Positions 57,301 to 64,000 of a DNA stretch of 64,000 nucleotides are shown one piece after another. The DNA is from Barnesiella intestinihominis YIT 11860. GTDB taxonomy: Bacteria > Bacteroidota > Bacteroidia > Bacteroidales > Barnesiellaceae. Below the pieces are notes generated by a model. That model searched no databases and had not been told where the DNA came from. It worked only from the letters and a program-made list of their open reading frames with translations. The stretch lies in assembly GCF_000296465.1 (NCBI RefSeq), contig NZ_JH815206.1:358200-422199 (forward strand), written 5' to 3'. Each line of letters starts with the position of its first letter. The first letter of the stretch is position 1. Both the position numbers and the translations under genes were made by a program.

Positions 57301-59987
57301 CATGTCGGTTCGTTGCTTTTTGCTCCCATTTCATACCATTTTATAGCTTCTTTCATATCTCTTCGACAACCGAAAGAGCCATAATAATAGTATTCTCCCA
57401 TGTTCTTTTGCGCTTCGGTGTAGCCGTTCTCTGCCGCTAATTTCATCCATTTGATTACTTGCGTGTCGTCTTTTTCTACGAACTGTCCTTTTATATACAT
57501 GAATGCAATGGAATATTGGGCATAAGCGTTGTTGCTTTGCGCTGCTTTGGCGAACCAATAATAGGATTGTTCGTAATCGGTATCGACGCCATGTCCGTAG
57601 AAATATAGATCTCCCAAATGCGTCGCGGCTTCCGATTCTCCCATTTGTGCTGCTAAAAGCAAGGGTGCTATGGCCGATTCGTATTTTTCGATATTGTATA
57701 AATTTATTCCTCGATCGAGGAACGCTTTACTTAACGACTCGGTCATACCGGCTTCTTTCCCTGATGTTTCGAATCGGAGAGCTTTTTGATATAATTCGCT
57801 GTTCTGCGGGTCGTCGTAATCCTGAGCGTTCATTTGTTCCACGGCGATTCGCATGAGTCCTTCATAAGCGATGTCGGCATGTTCTCCCTCCGCAATCGTT
57901 TTCAGATATTCGATGGCTTTTTCATATCCGTTTTCTTGTCCCGACTGCATATAAAGCTCGGCGATTGCTTTAATCGCGTCGGAATATCCGGCTTCGGCAG
58001 CTTTTCTAAAATATTCTTCGGCTTTTTGTATGTTCGGGCTAACCACACCTTTGGCTTCGTAGTAGGCCAGCCCCAAGAAATAGTAGGCTTCGGGGATTTC
58101 CATCGTTTCGGCTTTGCGGAAACAGTTCATCGCTTTGAATTCGTCCATTTCTGTCCCCATGCCGTAGAAATAGAGTTTTCCTAATTTACAAATACATTTC
58201 CCGTTATTGAGCTGTGCTCCTCGTTGACACCAAGAGAACAATTCTTTCTGCCGGTCGGGATCATTCTCCAAGAACCGTATGACATCGTGTATAGCGTCTA
58301 TGTCATTTCTTTCGGCAGCTTTTATATAGTATTCCAATTCTCGGCCTGTGAATGATGCAGGTGCTTCGCCCTCTTCGATGAGTTGCGCTATTTTACGATA
58401 GGCCGGCGAGAATTTTTGATCGGACGAAGCTAGATATAGATCCCAAGCCTTTTGTTTGTCGACATTGGTTCCGAAGCCGTTTTCATACATAACAGCCAGA
58501 TAATATAGTCCGAGACTGTCTCCCAAGTCGGCCGATTTGGAGAACCATCGAAACGCTTGTTCGTCTCCTTTATAGTCCGGCATATTGTAATAGATCAGCG
58601 CCAATCCGTTCATTCCGTCGGGATTTCCTAGTTGTGCCGCTTGATAATAAGATTGCTGCGCTTTTTCGAGGTCTTTGTATGCTTCGTCGAATTGATAGAA
58701 AAAACCAAGCTCAAAATAGGCGTCGATATACTCTTTTTCAAGCGCTTTTTGTATCCATTTCAATCTTTCTTCGGAATTTCCTCTATCCATTTCGATATAG
58801 GCCAGTTTGATCATGGACCACTCATCGTCGCGTTCTTCGGCCAGTTGGAGGTATATTTTTTCGGCTTCTTCCTTATTCATGGGCATACCGTAACCATTAT
58901 CTTTCATGAATGCCATTTCTCCTATGGCCATGATGTTGTTTTGTGCTGCCGAGTTTTTATAATAGGAGAGAGCTGTATCGTAATTTTGTTCTACGAATGT
59001 CCCGTTTTCATACATGTTGCCTAACAAGTATTGGGCATATGAATTCCCGCTTTCGGCTGCTTTGGAGAACCAGTCGAAAGCCTTTTCGTAATTGCGCTCA
59101 TTCAGTTTTCCCCGATAGTAGACTTTTCCTACGATGGTTTGAGCGAAGGCAAGATTTTTTTCTGCGTAGGGTAGGAATGTTTCTAAAATTCCGGGCCATA
59201 GTTGATACCCTTTTACTTTGTTGCAAAGAATGTCGCAAAGTAGATTTTGAGCTTCGGTGTTGTTTGCGGCGGCTAATTTCAGAAGGATATCCGATGCTTC
59301 TTTGTATTTGTGATTCCGGTATAGTCTGATGGCTTCTTGATAAAGTGCGGGGTTTACTCCTGTCGGGTGTGCCGCCGTCGTTTTATCGGTAATTTTCGTG
59401 TCTCGGTTTTCGATATATCCAGTAACTGTTTTACTGTCGGGCATGACAGACGGTTTAATCGAATTTTCGGTTTGCCGGGTGCTTTCGTTCAGCAAAAGAG
59501 TTTCGAGCACTTGGTCGATTTTGGCATCGATGATGTTCAATATGCTCGTAATCATGTGGTCCCATTGTGCTTTATCGTTGAGATAGTTGCAAAGCGGTTG
59601 TGTCTCGGAAGGGTGTATTTGCCTTTGATATATCCAGTCGATTATTCGTTTCGATTTTTCGGTAATGTTTCCGATGAGTAGAGGAACGATTTTCATATCG
59701 TTTTTTTCTACTTGCTCTTTAATCCAAACGAGTTCTTTGTTTACGATATAATCCGAGGATACGAAACTTTCGCTAATCAGCAAAATGGCAATGTGTGATT
59801 GAACGATGTGATTGTGTATTTCTTCGTCCCATTTTTCGCCGATAACCAATCCTTCATCGAACCATATTTCTGCATCCGGACTCGTGTGTCGTCTAATTCG
59901 AGGTATCAGATGAATGTTTCCCGGACCTTCCAGTACCCACTCTTTGTCTTCGTGGGCATAACTGATAAAAATATGCGCTTTTGCCAT
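54309..59987 (-). CDS. Giant TIR-domain protein with about 45 Sel1-like repeats
   Basis: A 1892-residue protein. Residues 1-150 are a TIR domain: HIFISYAHEDKEW, WFDEGLVIGEKWDEEI, and ILLISESFVSSDYIVNKEL, where Glu85 is the candidate catalytic residue for NAD cleavage. After a linker (165-215) the rest is Sel1-type repeats of about 36 residues with the pattern A..(Y/W)(Y/F)..AA..G...A...LG..Y..G. By eye there are about 45 in four blocks separated by irregular linkers. TIR domains in bacterial immunity degrade NAD or make cyclic ADP-ribose signals; Sel1 arrays bind proteins. There is no signal peptide or membrane segment, so it is cytoplasmic. A defence role is inference. Confidence 0.93.
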   Translation of the reverse strand: MAKAHIFISYAHEDKEWVLEGPGNIHLIPRIRRHTSPDAEIWFDEGLVIGEKWDEEIHNHIVQSHIAILLISESFVSSDYIVNKELVWIKEQVEKNDMKIVPLLIGNITEKSKRIIDWIYQRQIHPSETQPLCNYLNDKAQWDHMITSILNIIDAKIDQVLETLLLNESTRQTENSIKPSVMPDSKTVTGYIENRDTKITDKTTAAHPTGVNPALYQEAIRLYRNHKYKEASDILLKLAAANNTEAQNLLCDILCNKVKGYQLWPGILETFLPYAEKNLAFAQTIVGKVYYRGKLNERNYEKAFDWFSKAAESGNSYAQYLLGNMYENGTFVEQNYDTALSYYKNSAAQNNIMAIGEMAFMKDNGYGMPMNKEEAEKIYLQLAEERDDEWSMIKLAYIEMDRGNSEERLKWIQKALEKEYIDAYFELGFFYQFDEAYKDLEKAQQSYYQAAQLGNPDGMNGLALIYYNMPDYKGDEQAFRWFSKSADLGDSLGLYYLAVMYENGFGTNVDKQKAWDLYLASSDQKFSPAYRKIAQLIEEGEAPASFTGRELEYYIKAAERNDIDAIHDVIRFLENDPDRQKELFSWCQRGAQLNNGKCICKLGKLYFYGMGTEMDEFKAMNCFRKAETMEIPEAYYFLGLAYYEAKGVVSPNIQKAEEYFRKAAEAGYSDAIKAIAELYMQSGQENGYEKAIEYLKTIAEGEHADIAYEGLMRIAVEQMNAQDYDDPQNSELYQKALRFETSGKEAGMTESLSKAFLDRGINLYNIEKYESAIAPLLLAAQMGESEAATHLGDLYFYGHGVDTDYEQSYYWFAKAAQSNNAYAQYSIAFMYIKGQFVEKDDTQVIKWMKLAAENGYTEAQKNMGEYYYYGSFGCRRDMKEAIKWYEMGAKSNEPTCVFTLGLIYEEGDGVQKNILKAADWYQKGAQAGIPSCLYNLGKLIINKEISGEEEKGFNLIQQAAESGYSFAQNYMGRAYRFGWYVNANPVRATNWFTKAAEQNMPDAMCNLGDMYSYEDGLTIDYEKAFYWYKKAAETKHSRALTELGDMYYAGKGVRQDYQKAMEYYQKACDEGYPYAFYSLGFMYWKGQGTLPDKEKAQEYLSQAAAMGNESAFQLLNRMDHESEEEKDIDPFARQAYLEAQQALADKETEKYINLLSQSANLGYVQALNDLGDLYFNGELAPKHMGKAYEYFLKASQNGSGYGSYSCGFILMKGSSDIPRDIEKGLSMFRLAVEQNYKAATRDLARYYYSLETEEDNRKALDYYLQYIEYNPKDTDTLLHIGLIYESGLGVPLNIDLARRYYERAAEQDETGMAYNFLGGTYMNDEETESNERKAVHYFQKAIELGNTNAMFRISYYLHNGKGGLQVDIPREIELLTEASKRGNHQATYRLGLLFEDNESGMAQNLELSVKYFQLAADNGILAAINKMGELYLFGEVIPANLTKAISCFTAASEQGYGKASYWLGRLHTDGIGQLEKDTQKAMNYYRKAIEQGYEEAREWMEQLQKNLVDETITDIEIPQDKSDEELYKEAKNALEKAQFKTAYAYFSYLTQRNHAESFNELGDMYFYGRGMAINQAKALELYKKAAALDSVYGFFNVGFLYWNGPEEIQDPEQALQYLKKAVQMGYTYALSFIGDIYRTGPEELIDYAEAKRYYQKGVDVNEINAIKGMALLYLLGQGVTQNNAMGAFYLKKAADKGNAWAMYHLGRLYYYGEGIPRNPKLALDYLQMAYDANYPDACSLLGLLYERGEGTAPNIELANKLYIRGHELGDDQSMWYLACNYLDGNGLPKDYKRAEKLFIQAIERGNEPARIDLARMIFHGLGTVQDPQKAYEIIKPCLEQGYGRAYMLMGEVYENGLGVEKDYKQAKELYQKALDLGYSFAQEALDRLDKFC

Positions 59988-60043
59988 GATGATAAAATTT
60001 CTGTGTTACGTGGTATAAAATTATTTTATGATATCTTCTTTTA

Positions 60044-60051
60044 CAAAGATA
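60044..60051 (-). promoter_or_regulatory. -7 box of the TIR-Sel1 gene
   Basis: CAAAGATA on the plus strand is TATCTTTG on the minus strand, 57-64 nt before the start codon. No clear -33 box is seen. The gene is monocistronic. Confidence 0.5.
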
Positions 60052-60095
60052 GTCTTTTCGGAGAATCGGTCTGTATTTCGATCGAATGTTATATA

Positions 60096-60126
60096 ACACA
60101 AAAGGCAGCTTAGCTGCCTTTTGTGT
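60096..60126 (-). terminator. Terminator of the GH20 gene
   Basis: A 14-bp stem ACACAAAAGGCAGC with its complement and a TTA loop lies 19 nt past the hexosaminidase stop. On the minus strand TTTTGTGTTATAT follows or overlaps the stem. It separates this gene from the TIR-Sel1 promoter. Confidence 0.82.
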
Positions 60127-60144
60127 ATCTTATTTTTTTATGGG

Positions 60145-62373
60145 TTATTGAGTGACTTTGTTTATGAATACTAATCCCGAGGTATCGTTTCCTTTCTCTC
60201 CGCAGGCTTCTACTTCTATGAAAAAGGGAGTGCCGGCTTCGAAGGAATCGACGGTAAAGCGGTAGGTCGCTATGGGGGAATTGGCATTTATCAGAACCGA
60301 TTGCGGAACTTCGGCGAGGAGTTCGTCTCGCTTGTAAAGTTTCAATGTGCCTAACCGGAACGGGGTTTCACCTTTTGTGTAGATGAACGATACCGTATAT
60401 GTGCCATTGCCTGATATTTTGCCTGTACATTCGAATCGCCAAGGAGTTAGATAGGGCTGTACGTTCAAGGGTTTCCATTCGGCTGTATATTCACCGTACT
60501 GTTTATAGCCCGAATAGTCGGGGGCGAAATAAATGGGCAGCGAATAGTGACGGGGATTTACTACGGTGATAGCCCGGAAGTCGCTTTTGTCATTGACGGT
60601 TACCGGAGTGGTGTAAAGGGGGGAATGAACCGTAGGATAGGAGCCGTCGGTGGTATAGCGAATGTCGGCATCGGCGACGGCCGGAGATAATGTAAATTCT
60701 ATTGCACCGGTAGCAGTCGGATTCATCTGTTCTATGATGGGTTCCGGTACACGGTAATGGCAATTTTTGAAGTCGAGTCGATTGAAATGGTGACTCAACC
60801 GGCAACGGAAGTCGGAATAATTGCGGTCGGATTGTCGACACCATGCCACTTCTGAAAGAGCTAACAGACGGGGGAAAGTGAAGTATTCGGCATAGTTTTC
60901 GGAGCGATTTTCATTCAGATAATCTATCTCTTGCAATACAGTGCCGTGAATAAATTGGTCGCTCCAAAAGCAGCCTTGTACTCCTAATACGGTCGATTCG
61001 GGAGAGTAGTCGTTGATTTCCATGCTGTAACATTTTTCGAGAGAGATAGGCGGCATCCAAGTGGCGGCTTTCACTTCTCCCGGGGTACGGCTTTCGGGGA
61101 AGTCGAAATACATGTGCGTGGCGGGTGTCAGAATAGCTTTATGTCCGCGCTGCGTAGCAAGAAGGGTGTCCCTGACATTGTGCCAAATAAGCCCGACAAC
61201 AGGGGTTTTGACATCACCTCGCAAAAAGATTTCTTCCCACCCTACAACGGTACGATTTTTTTCTTTCATCATTTCGGCTACGACGTTGGTAAGGTAACCT
61301 TGCAGTTCGGAAGCCTTTTTCAATCCTTCCCGCTTCATCACTTTTTGGCAGTCGGGACATTCTTCCCAACGAGTGTAAACGGCTTCATCACCCCCTATAT
61401 TGATGTACGAGGAAGGGAATAATCGAACGGTTTCGTCTAATACATCTCGTAAAAATTGCAGGGAAGATTCTTTGCCGACACAAAGCAGATCGCGGCTGAT
61501 GAAATGTTGTGTGGGGACTTCGTGTTGCAGGCCCGTGCAACTGAGCCACGGATAGGCAACGACGGCAGACAGAATGTGAGCCGGAAATTCGATTTCGGGA
61601 ATGATTTCCACGTTACGGACTTGTCCGTAAGCGATCAGTTCTTTTATGTCTTCTTGGGTGTAGAATCCTCCCAAACGGTTGTGATCGGGACCTGCCCATG
61701 CACCCACCTCGGTCAGACGGGGATATTTTTTGATTTCCAATCGCCAGCCGGAGTCATCAATCAAGTGGAATTGCAGTTTGTTTAACTTGTACATGGCCAT
61801 CATGTCGATGTATTTTTTCACGAACTCTTTGTCGTAGAAATAACGAGCCACGTCCAGCATCATGCCTCGCCACGGGCGATTGGGAGCATCGTATATCGTT
61901 ACGGCGGGGGCGATCCATTCCACTCCATGCTGCCGTTTGTCGCTGTACACTTGGGGCGGAAAGAGTTGCAGCAGCGTTTGTATGCCGTAGAATATGCCGC
62001 CTGCGTCCCGGCCGGTCAGTGAGATTCCTTTGGGCGTTACGTCCAGTCGGTAGCCTTCCGGTTTATCTACTTTTTCGGGGTTTAATGTCAAGAGGATAGT
62101 GGCTTTGCGGGCATCTTTTTTCAGTTTCAAATCCCAGCCGGTGGATTGACCGAGCACTTGCTGTAAGTATTCGGCTTGTCCTTGAAGAGCGGCATCGTAA
62201 CCGATCGTGGATTTGGGGGAAAGCCGGAAATTGCCCGATGTCTGTTCTACGTGAACGGGTTTCGGAATGATTTCGATTTCGTTAGCGTTTGTTGCCCATG
62301 TAGCGGGTAGATGGCAGGCTATCGCAAGTATAACAGCCCAAGTTTTCTTACACATTGTACGGTAGGATTTCAT
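60145..62373 (-). CDS. Exported beta-N-acetylhexosaminidase (GH20)
   Basis: A 742-residue enzyme with a signal peptide ending near PATWA. The start is the ATG at 62373; a GTG two codons earlier is also open. The GH20b domain (about 30-160) precedes the TIM barrel, with HLIDDSGWRLEIKKYP and the catalytic pair Asp329-Glu330 in GGDEAVYTRW, which act by substrate-assisted catalysis. The C-terminus has a chitobiase-like segment (RYTTDGSYPTVHSPLY) and a final beta domain. It removes terminal GlcNAc or GalNAc from host or microbial glycans in the periplasm. Confidence 0.94.
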   Translation of the reverse strand: MKSYRTMCKKTWAVILAIACHLPATWATNANEIEIIPKPVHVEQTSGNFRLSPKSTIGYDAALQGQAEYLQQVLGQSTGWDLKLKKDARKATILLTLNPEKVDKPEGYRLDVTPKGISLTGRDAGGIFYGIQTLLQLFPPQVYSDKRQHGVEWIAPAVTIYDAPNRPWRGMMLDVARYFYDKEFVKKYIDMMAMYKLNKLQFHLIDDSGWRLEIKKYPRLTEVGAWAGPDHNRLGGFYTQEDIKELIAYGQVRNVEIIPEIEFPAHILSAVVAYPWLSCTGLQHEVPTQHFISRDLLCVGKESSLQFLRDVLDETVRLFPSSYINIGGDEAVYTRWEECPDCQKVMKREGLKKASELQGYLTNVVAEMMKEKNRTVVGWEEIFLRGDVKTPVVGLIWHNVRDTLLATQRGHKAILTPATHMYFDFPESRTPGEVKAATWMPPISLEKCYSMEINDYSPESTVLGVQGCFWSDQFIHGTVLQEIDYLNENRSENYAEYFTFPRLLALSEVAWCRQSDRNYSDFRCRLSHHFNRLDFKNCHYRVPEPIIEQMNPTATGAIEFTLSPAVADADIRYTTDGSYPTVHSPLYTTPVTVNDKSDFRAITVVNPRHYSLPIYFAPDYSGYKQYGEYTAEWKPLNVQPYLTPWRFECTGKISGNGTYTVSFIYTKGETPFRLGTLKLYKRDELLAEVPQSVLINANSPIATYRFTVDSFEAGTPFFIEVEACGEKGNDTSGLVFINKVTQ

Positions 62374-62502
62374 AAGCACTTTATTTTTTTCATGGTTTTG
62401 CCTCTTGTCGAGGGGTGATGATAATGTTCATGTGATTATAAAAACAGATACTTTATAGCGGTGTGCATAAATCTCTATAAATGCAGATACTATTCAATAA
62501 AG

Positions 62503-62510
62503 CAAAGTTA
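62503..62510 (-). promoter_or_regulatory. -7 box upstream of the GH20 gene
   Basis: CAAAGTTA on the plus strand is TAACTTTG on the minus strand, a perfect TANNTTTG about 130 nt before the start codon. Confidence 0.45.
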
Positions 62511-62720
62511 GGAAAATTTGTGGAATAAATGGGTAAAACGGATTAAGATTTTAACTTAATATGTGCTTATTTAATGTGTGGGTTCTTTGAAAAAGAGAAA
62601 TGATTTTGCTGGTATTTTTTGTTGAATTTCCACGATAGTTATTCAAGACAGTAATTGTCAAATTATTACAGTCGTGTTTTTAGATGGCAAAGAGGATAGC
62701 AGGGAGGGTTTAAAAATACC

Positions 62721-62876
62721 TTATTTAAAAGTCTGCATTAACGGGGCAGCAAAATCTTCGAGCGATGTGATTATTGGTTTGAGTTTTTGTTTGAATAGAT
62801 GGCTTGCTCTTCCATACAAATGATAAACTATTTTATTTACAAGATTGGAATAGTTTGGATTGAAAATATTACGTGA
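62721..62876 (-). pseudogene. Possible gene remnant without a start codon
   Basis: A minus-strand frame of about 50 codons, bounded by stops, reads like genuine protein sequence near its end (VNKIVYHLYGRASHLFKQ and LEDFAAPLMQTFK) but has no start codon. It lies in a 766-bp gap between the GH20 gene and the next cluster. I do not recognise the family. It may be the tail of a deleted gene or chance. Confidence 0.25.
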
Positions 62877-62908
62877 ATTGTATTATATTTTTTAGGTCGT
62901 GAAAGCAA

Positions 62909-62940
62909 GAAAAGCCATCTGAGAAATCAGGTGGCTTTTC
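62909..62940 (-). terminator. Terminator of the cluster at the window end
   Basis: A 14-bp stem with one G-T pair (GAAAAGCCATCTGA pairing TCAGGTGGCTTTTC, GAAA loop) is followed on the minus strand by TTGCTTTC. It lies 200 nt past the stop at 63140, with no gene between. The remaining 63000-63139 region shows nothing recognisable. Confidence 0.6.
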
Positions 62941-63139
62941 TATAAAATTTGATTTACAACACTATTACTATTTGTTCTAAAAAAGGTTAGTACTCCTCCT
63001 CGTTGAAGAAATTCAACTATATTGATTATCAATATATTATGTGGTAATCAATAAAATTTACGCAAACAAACCACACCGTCTGAGACGGGCTGAGGCGATG
63101 GGAGGAATGGGTAGACAAACAAATCTGAGATTGTAAATA

Positions 63140-63700
63140 TTATTCTGGCAGCCCTATACGTGATATAAAATAAGCAAATCTTTGACTGATTTTTTCTCGG
63201 TATAATTCGCTCAACGAACAAACTCGATTGTTTATGTTTCGATATAGATACTCCGTACTAACAGTATAAAAATGTTTAAAATCGATAACCATATCTGGCA
63301 ACTCAAATCCATCCTCAAAATGAAGAAAATGAAAACGGGGATCTTCATTATTCATAATTTTCTTTCCATCTGTTCTGTTCGGATTGTATTTTTGTCCGGT
63401 TTGGAAAATATCGCCCCAGTGTTGTCCGTCTTTGAACACATCAAAATTAAACAGAGGTGCGACAATCAAATGAAGCAACCTACAATCTTTATTTGAATTT
63501 TCCTTTAATTTGTCTCGTTCATCACTATTTAAATCACAATCTTGGTTCAAACATATCATAAGCGGGAAACGAATATACGAGACCGAAACGCCATCAGCTC
63601 CCTCTGTAATACATTCCACGATATCTATATCATGAAAAATATCACATTGGTTTATCCTGTTGCCTTCCGTCTTCTTTATTTTTGCTGATATTTGGGTCAT
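63140..63700 (-). CDS. Hypothetical protein with a CLNQDCDL motif
   Basis: A 186-residue cytoplasmic protein that I do not recognise. It has a conserved-looking core MICLNQDCDLNSDERDKLKE (48-67), with two Cys spaced as C-x4-C, and then HLIVAPLFNFDVFKDG. The C-terminal third is rich in aromatic residues (HFYTVSTEYLYRNINNRV). The AT content is higher than in the core genes. Its start lies inside a 58-codon upstream frame, with 59 bp of overlap, in an apparently coupled cluster. The pattern suggests a component of an accessory module, type unknown. Confidence 0.65.
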   Translation of the reverse strand: MTQISAKIKKTEGNRINQCDIFHDIDIVECITEGADGVSVSYIRFPLMICLNQDCDLNSDERDKLKENSNKDCRLLHLIVAPLFNFDVFKDGQHWGDIFQTGQKYNPNRTDGKKIMNNEDPRFHFLHFEDGFELPDMVIDFKHFYTVSTEYLYRNINNRVCSLSELYREKISQRFAYFISRIGLPE

Positions 63701-63818
63701 TACTAGTTTGATATAATCTTATAATACGTTGTGGCTTTAATGCACTATCAAATTTATATGTTTGCGGAATATTTTGATCAATAGATTCAGGCAAATCAAT
63801 ATAGTTCTTTTCATCCAT
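63642..63818 (-). CDS. Small hypothetical protein of a coupled cluster
   Basis: A 58-residue frame starting MDEKNYIDLPESIDQNIPQT and ending KEDGRQQDKPM. It is polar and has no membrane segment. Its ATG overlaps the TAA of the upstream gene by one base (TAATG), and its 3' end overlaps the start of the next gene by 59 bp. This arrangement is typical of translational coupling, and it is the main reason to call so short a frame. Confidence 0.5.
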   Translation of the reverse strand: MDEKNYIDLPESIDQNIPQTYKFDSALKPQRIIRLYQTSNDPNISKNKEDGRQQDKPM

Positions 63819-64000
63819 TATTTTAGCGTATTAAGGAAAGATTCTTTAATATAACTGATAAACATGTTGTATGCTTGATGATTAAATTGTGTGATTGACT
63901 CTTCCCATGTGTCAATTGATTGTTGTCCACCACTATACACATCTATATCCAATACAATATCATAATTTTTTATCACAGACGGATAAAATCTATTAGGGAT
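63818..64000 (-). CDS. C-terminal part of an unidentified protein, cut by the window end
   Basis: The last 60 codons of a minus-strand gene whose start lies beyond the window. The segment contains KNYDIVLDIDVYSGGQQSID and ends YIKESFLNTLK. The form (a strand with alternating Asp, then an amphipathic helix at the end) resembles the tail of the TIGR04255 family of sporadic proteins, but this is a weak resemblance. It leads a cluster of at least three coupled genes. Confidence 0.55.
   Translation of the reverse strand: MPNRFYPSVIKNYDIVLDIDVYSGGQQSIDTWEESITQFNHQAYNMFISYIKESFLNTLK

Overview
The window looks like chromosomal DNA of a Bacteroidales bacterium. Three things in the sequence point there. 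The promoters read TTTG-N19/21-TANNTTTG, the class used by the Bacteroidetes sigma factor. A porP/sprF-gldK-gldL-gldM-gldN run encodes the core of the type IX secretion system. Many exported proteins are lipoproteins or periplasmic glycosidases. The exact genus cannot be fixed from the sequence alone.

Layout. 1-12 kb is mostly minus strand: threonine catabolism (kbl plus an SDR threonine dehydrogenase), a Fic protein, a DEAD-box helicase, a degenerate tyrosine-phosphatase-like lipoprotein, a sugar kinase with a KdsD-like isomerase, then a thioesterase, DciA-like protein and recF. 12-15.3 kb holds a membrane TPR protein, ribH, two tRNAs (Tyr, Gly), two small membrane proteins, a MITE-like element and an unknown coiled protein. 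15.3-20 kb has a lipoprotein, a GH2 beta-galactosidase and an AraC regulator. 20-26.3 kb is the type IX secretion operon. 26.6-31.4 kb is a five-gene surface-polysaccharide operon, followed by metG. 34-41 kb is an accessory segment: a GNAT protein, a GT90 glycosyltransferase, a fucosyltransferase-like protein, a MACPF lipoprotein and an LTA-synthase-like phosphotransferase, with long repeat arrays on both sides of the last three. 41.8-47 kb carries a GH3-family adenylating enzyme, the acpP-fabF-rnc operon and pdxB. 47.3-53.9 kb has LPS-core genes (DUF4254, GT9, Kdo-kinase-like), ruvB, a second flippase and a DUF389 protein. 54.3-60 kb is a single 1892-residue TIR plus Sel1-repeat protein. The end has a GH20 hexosaminidase and a partial, unrecognised, translationally coupled gene cluster.

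Two non-coding themes run through the window. A structured GC-rich intergenic repeat made of two modules, here called A and B, occurs at eight places and forms tandem arrays at three of them. A second repeat of about 110 bp, unrelated to the first, lies just beyond the terminators of three minus-strand genes.

The most interesting candidates are the TIR-Sel1 giant protein, the MACPF lipoprotein island between directly repeated arrays, the A/B repeat family, and a perfect 15-bp hairpin inside the first codons of rnc that could be a self-cleavage site.
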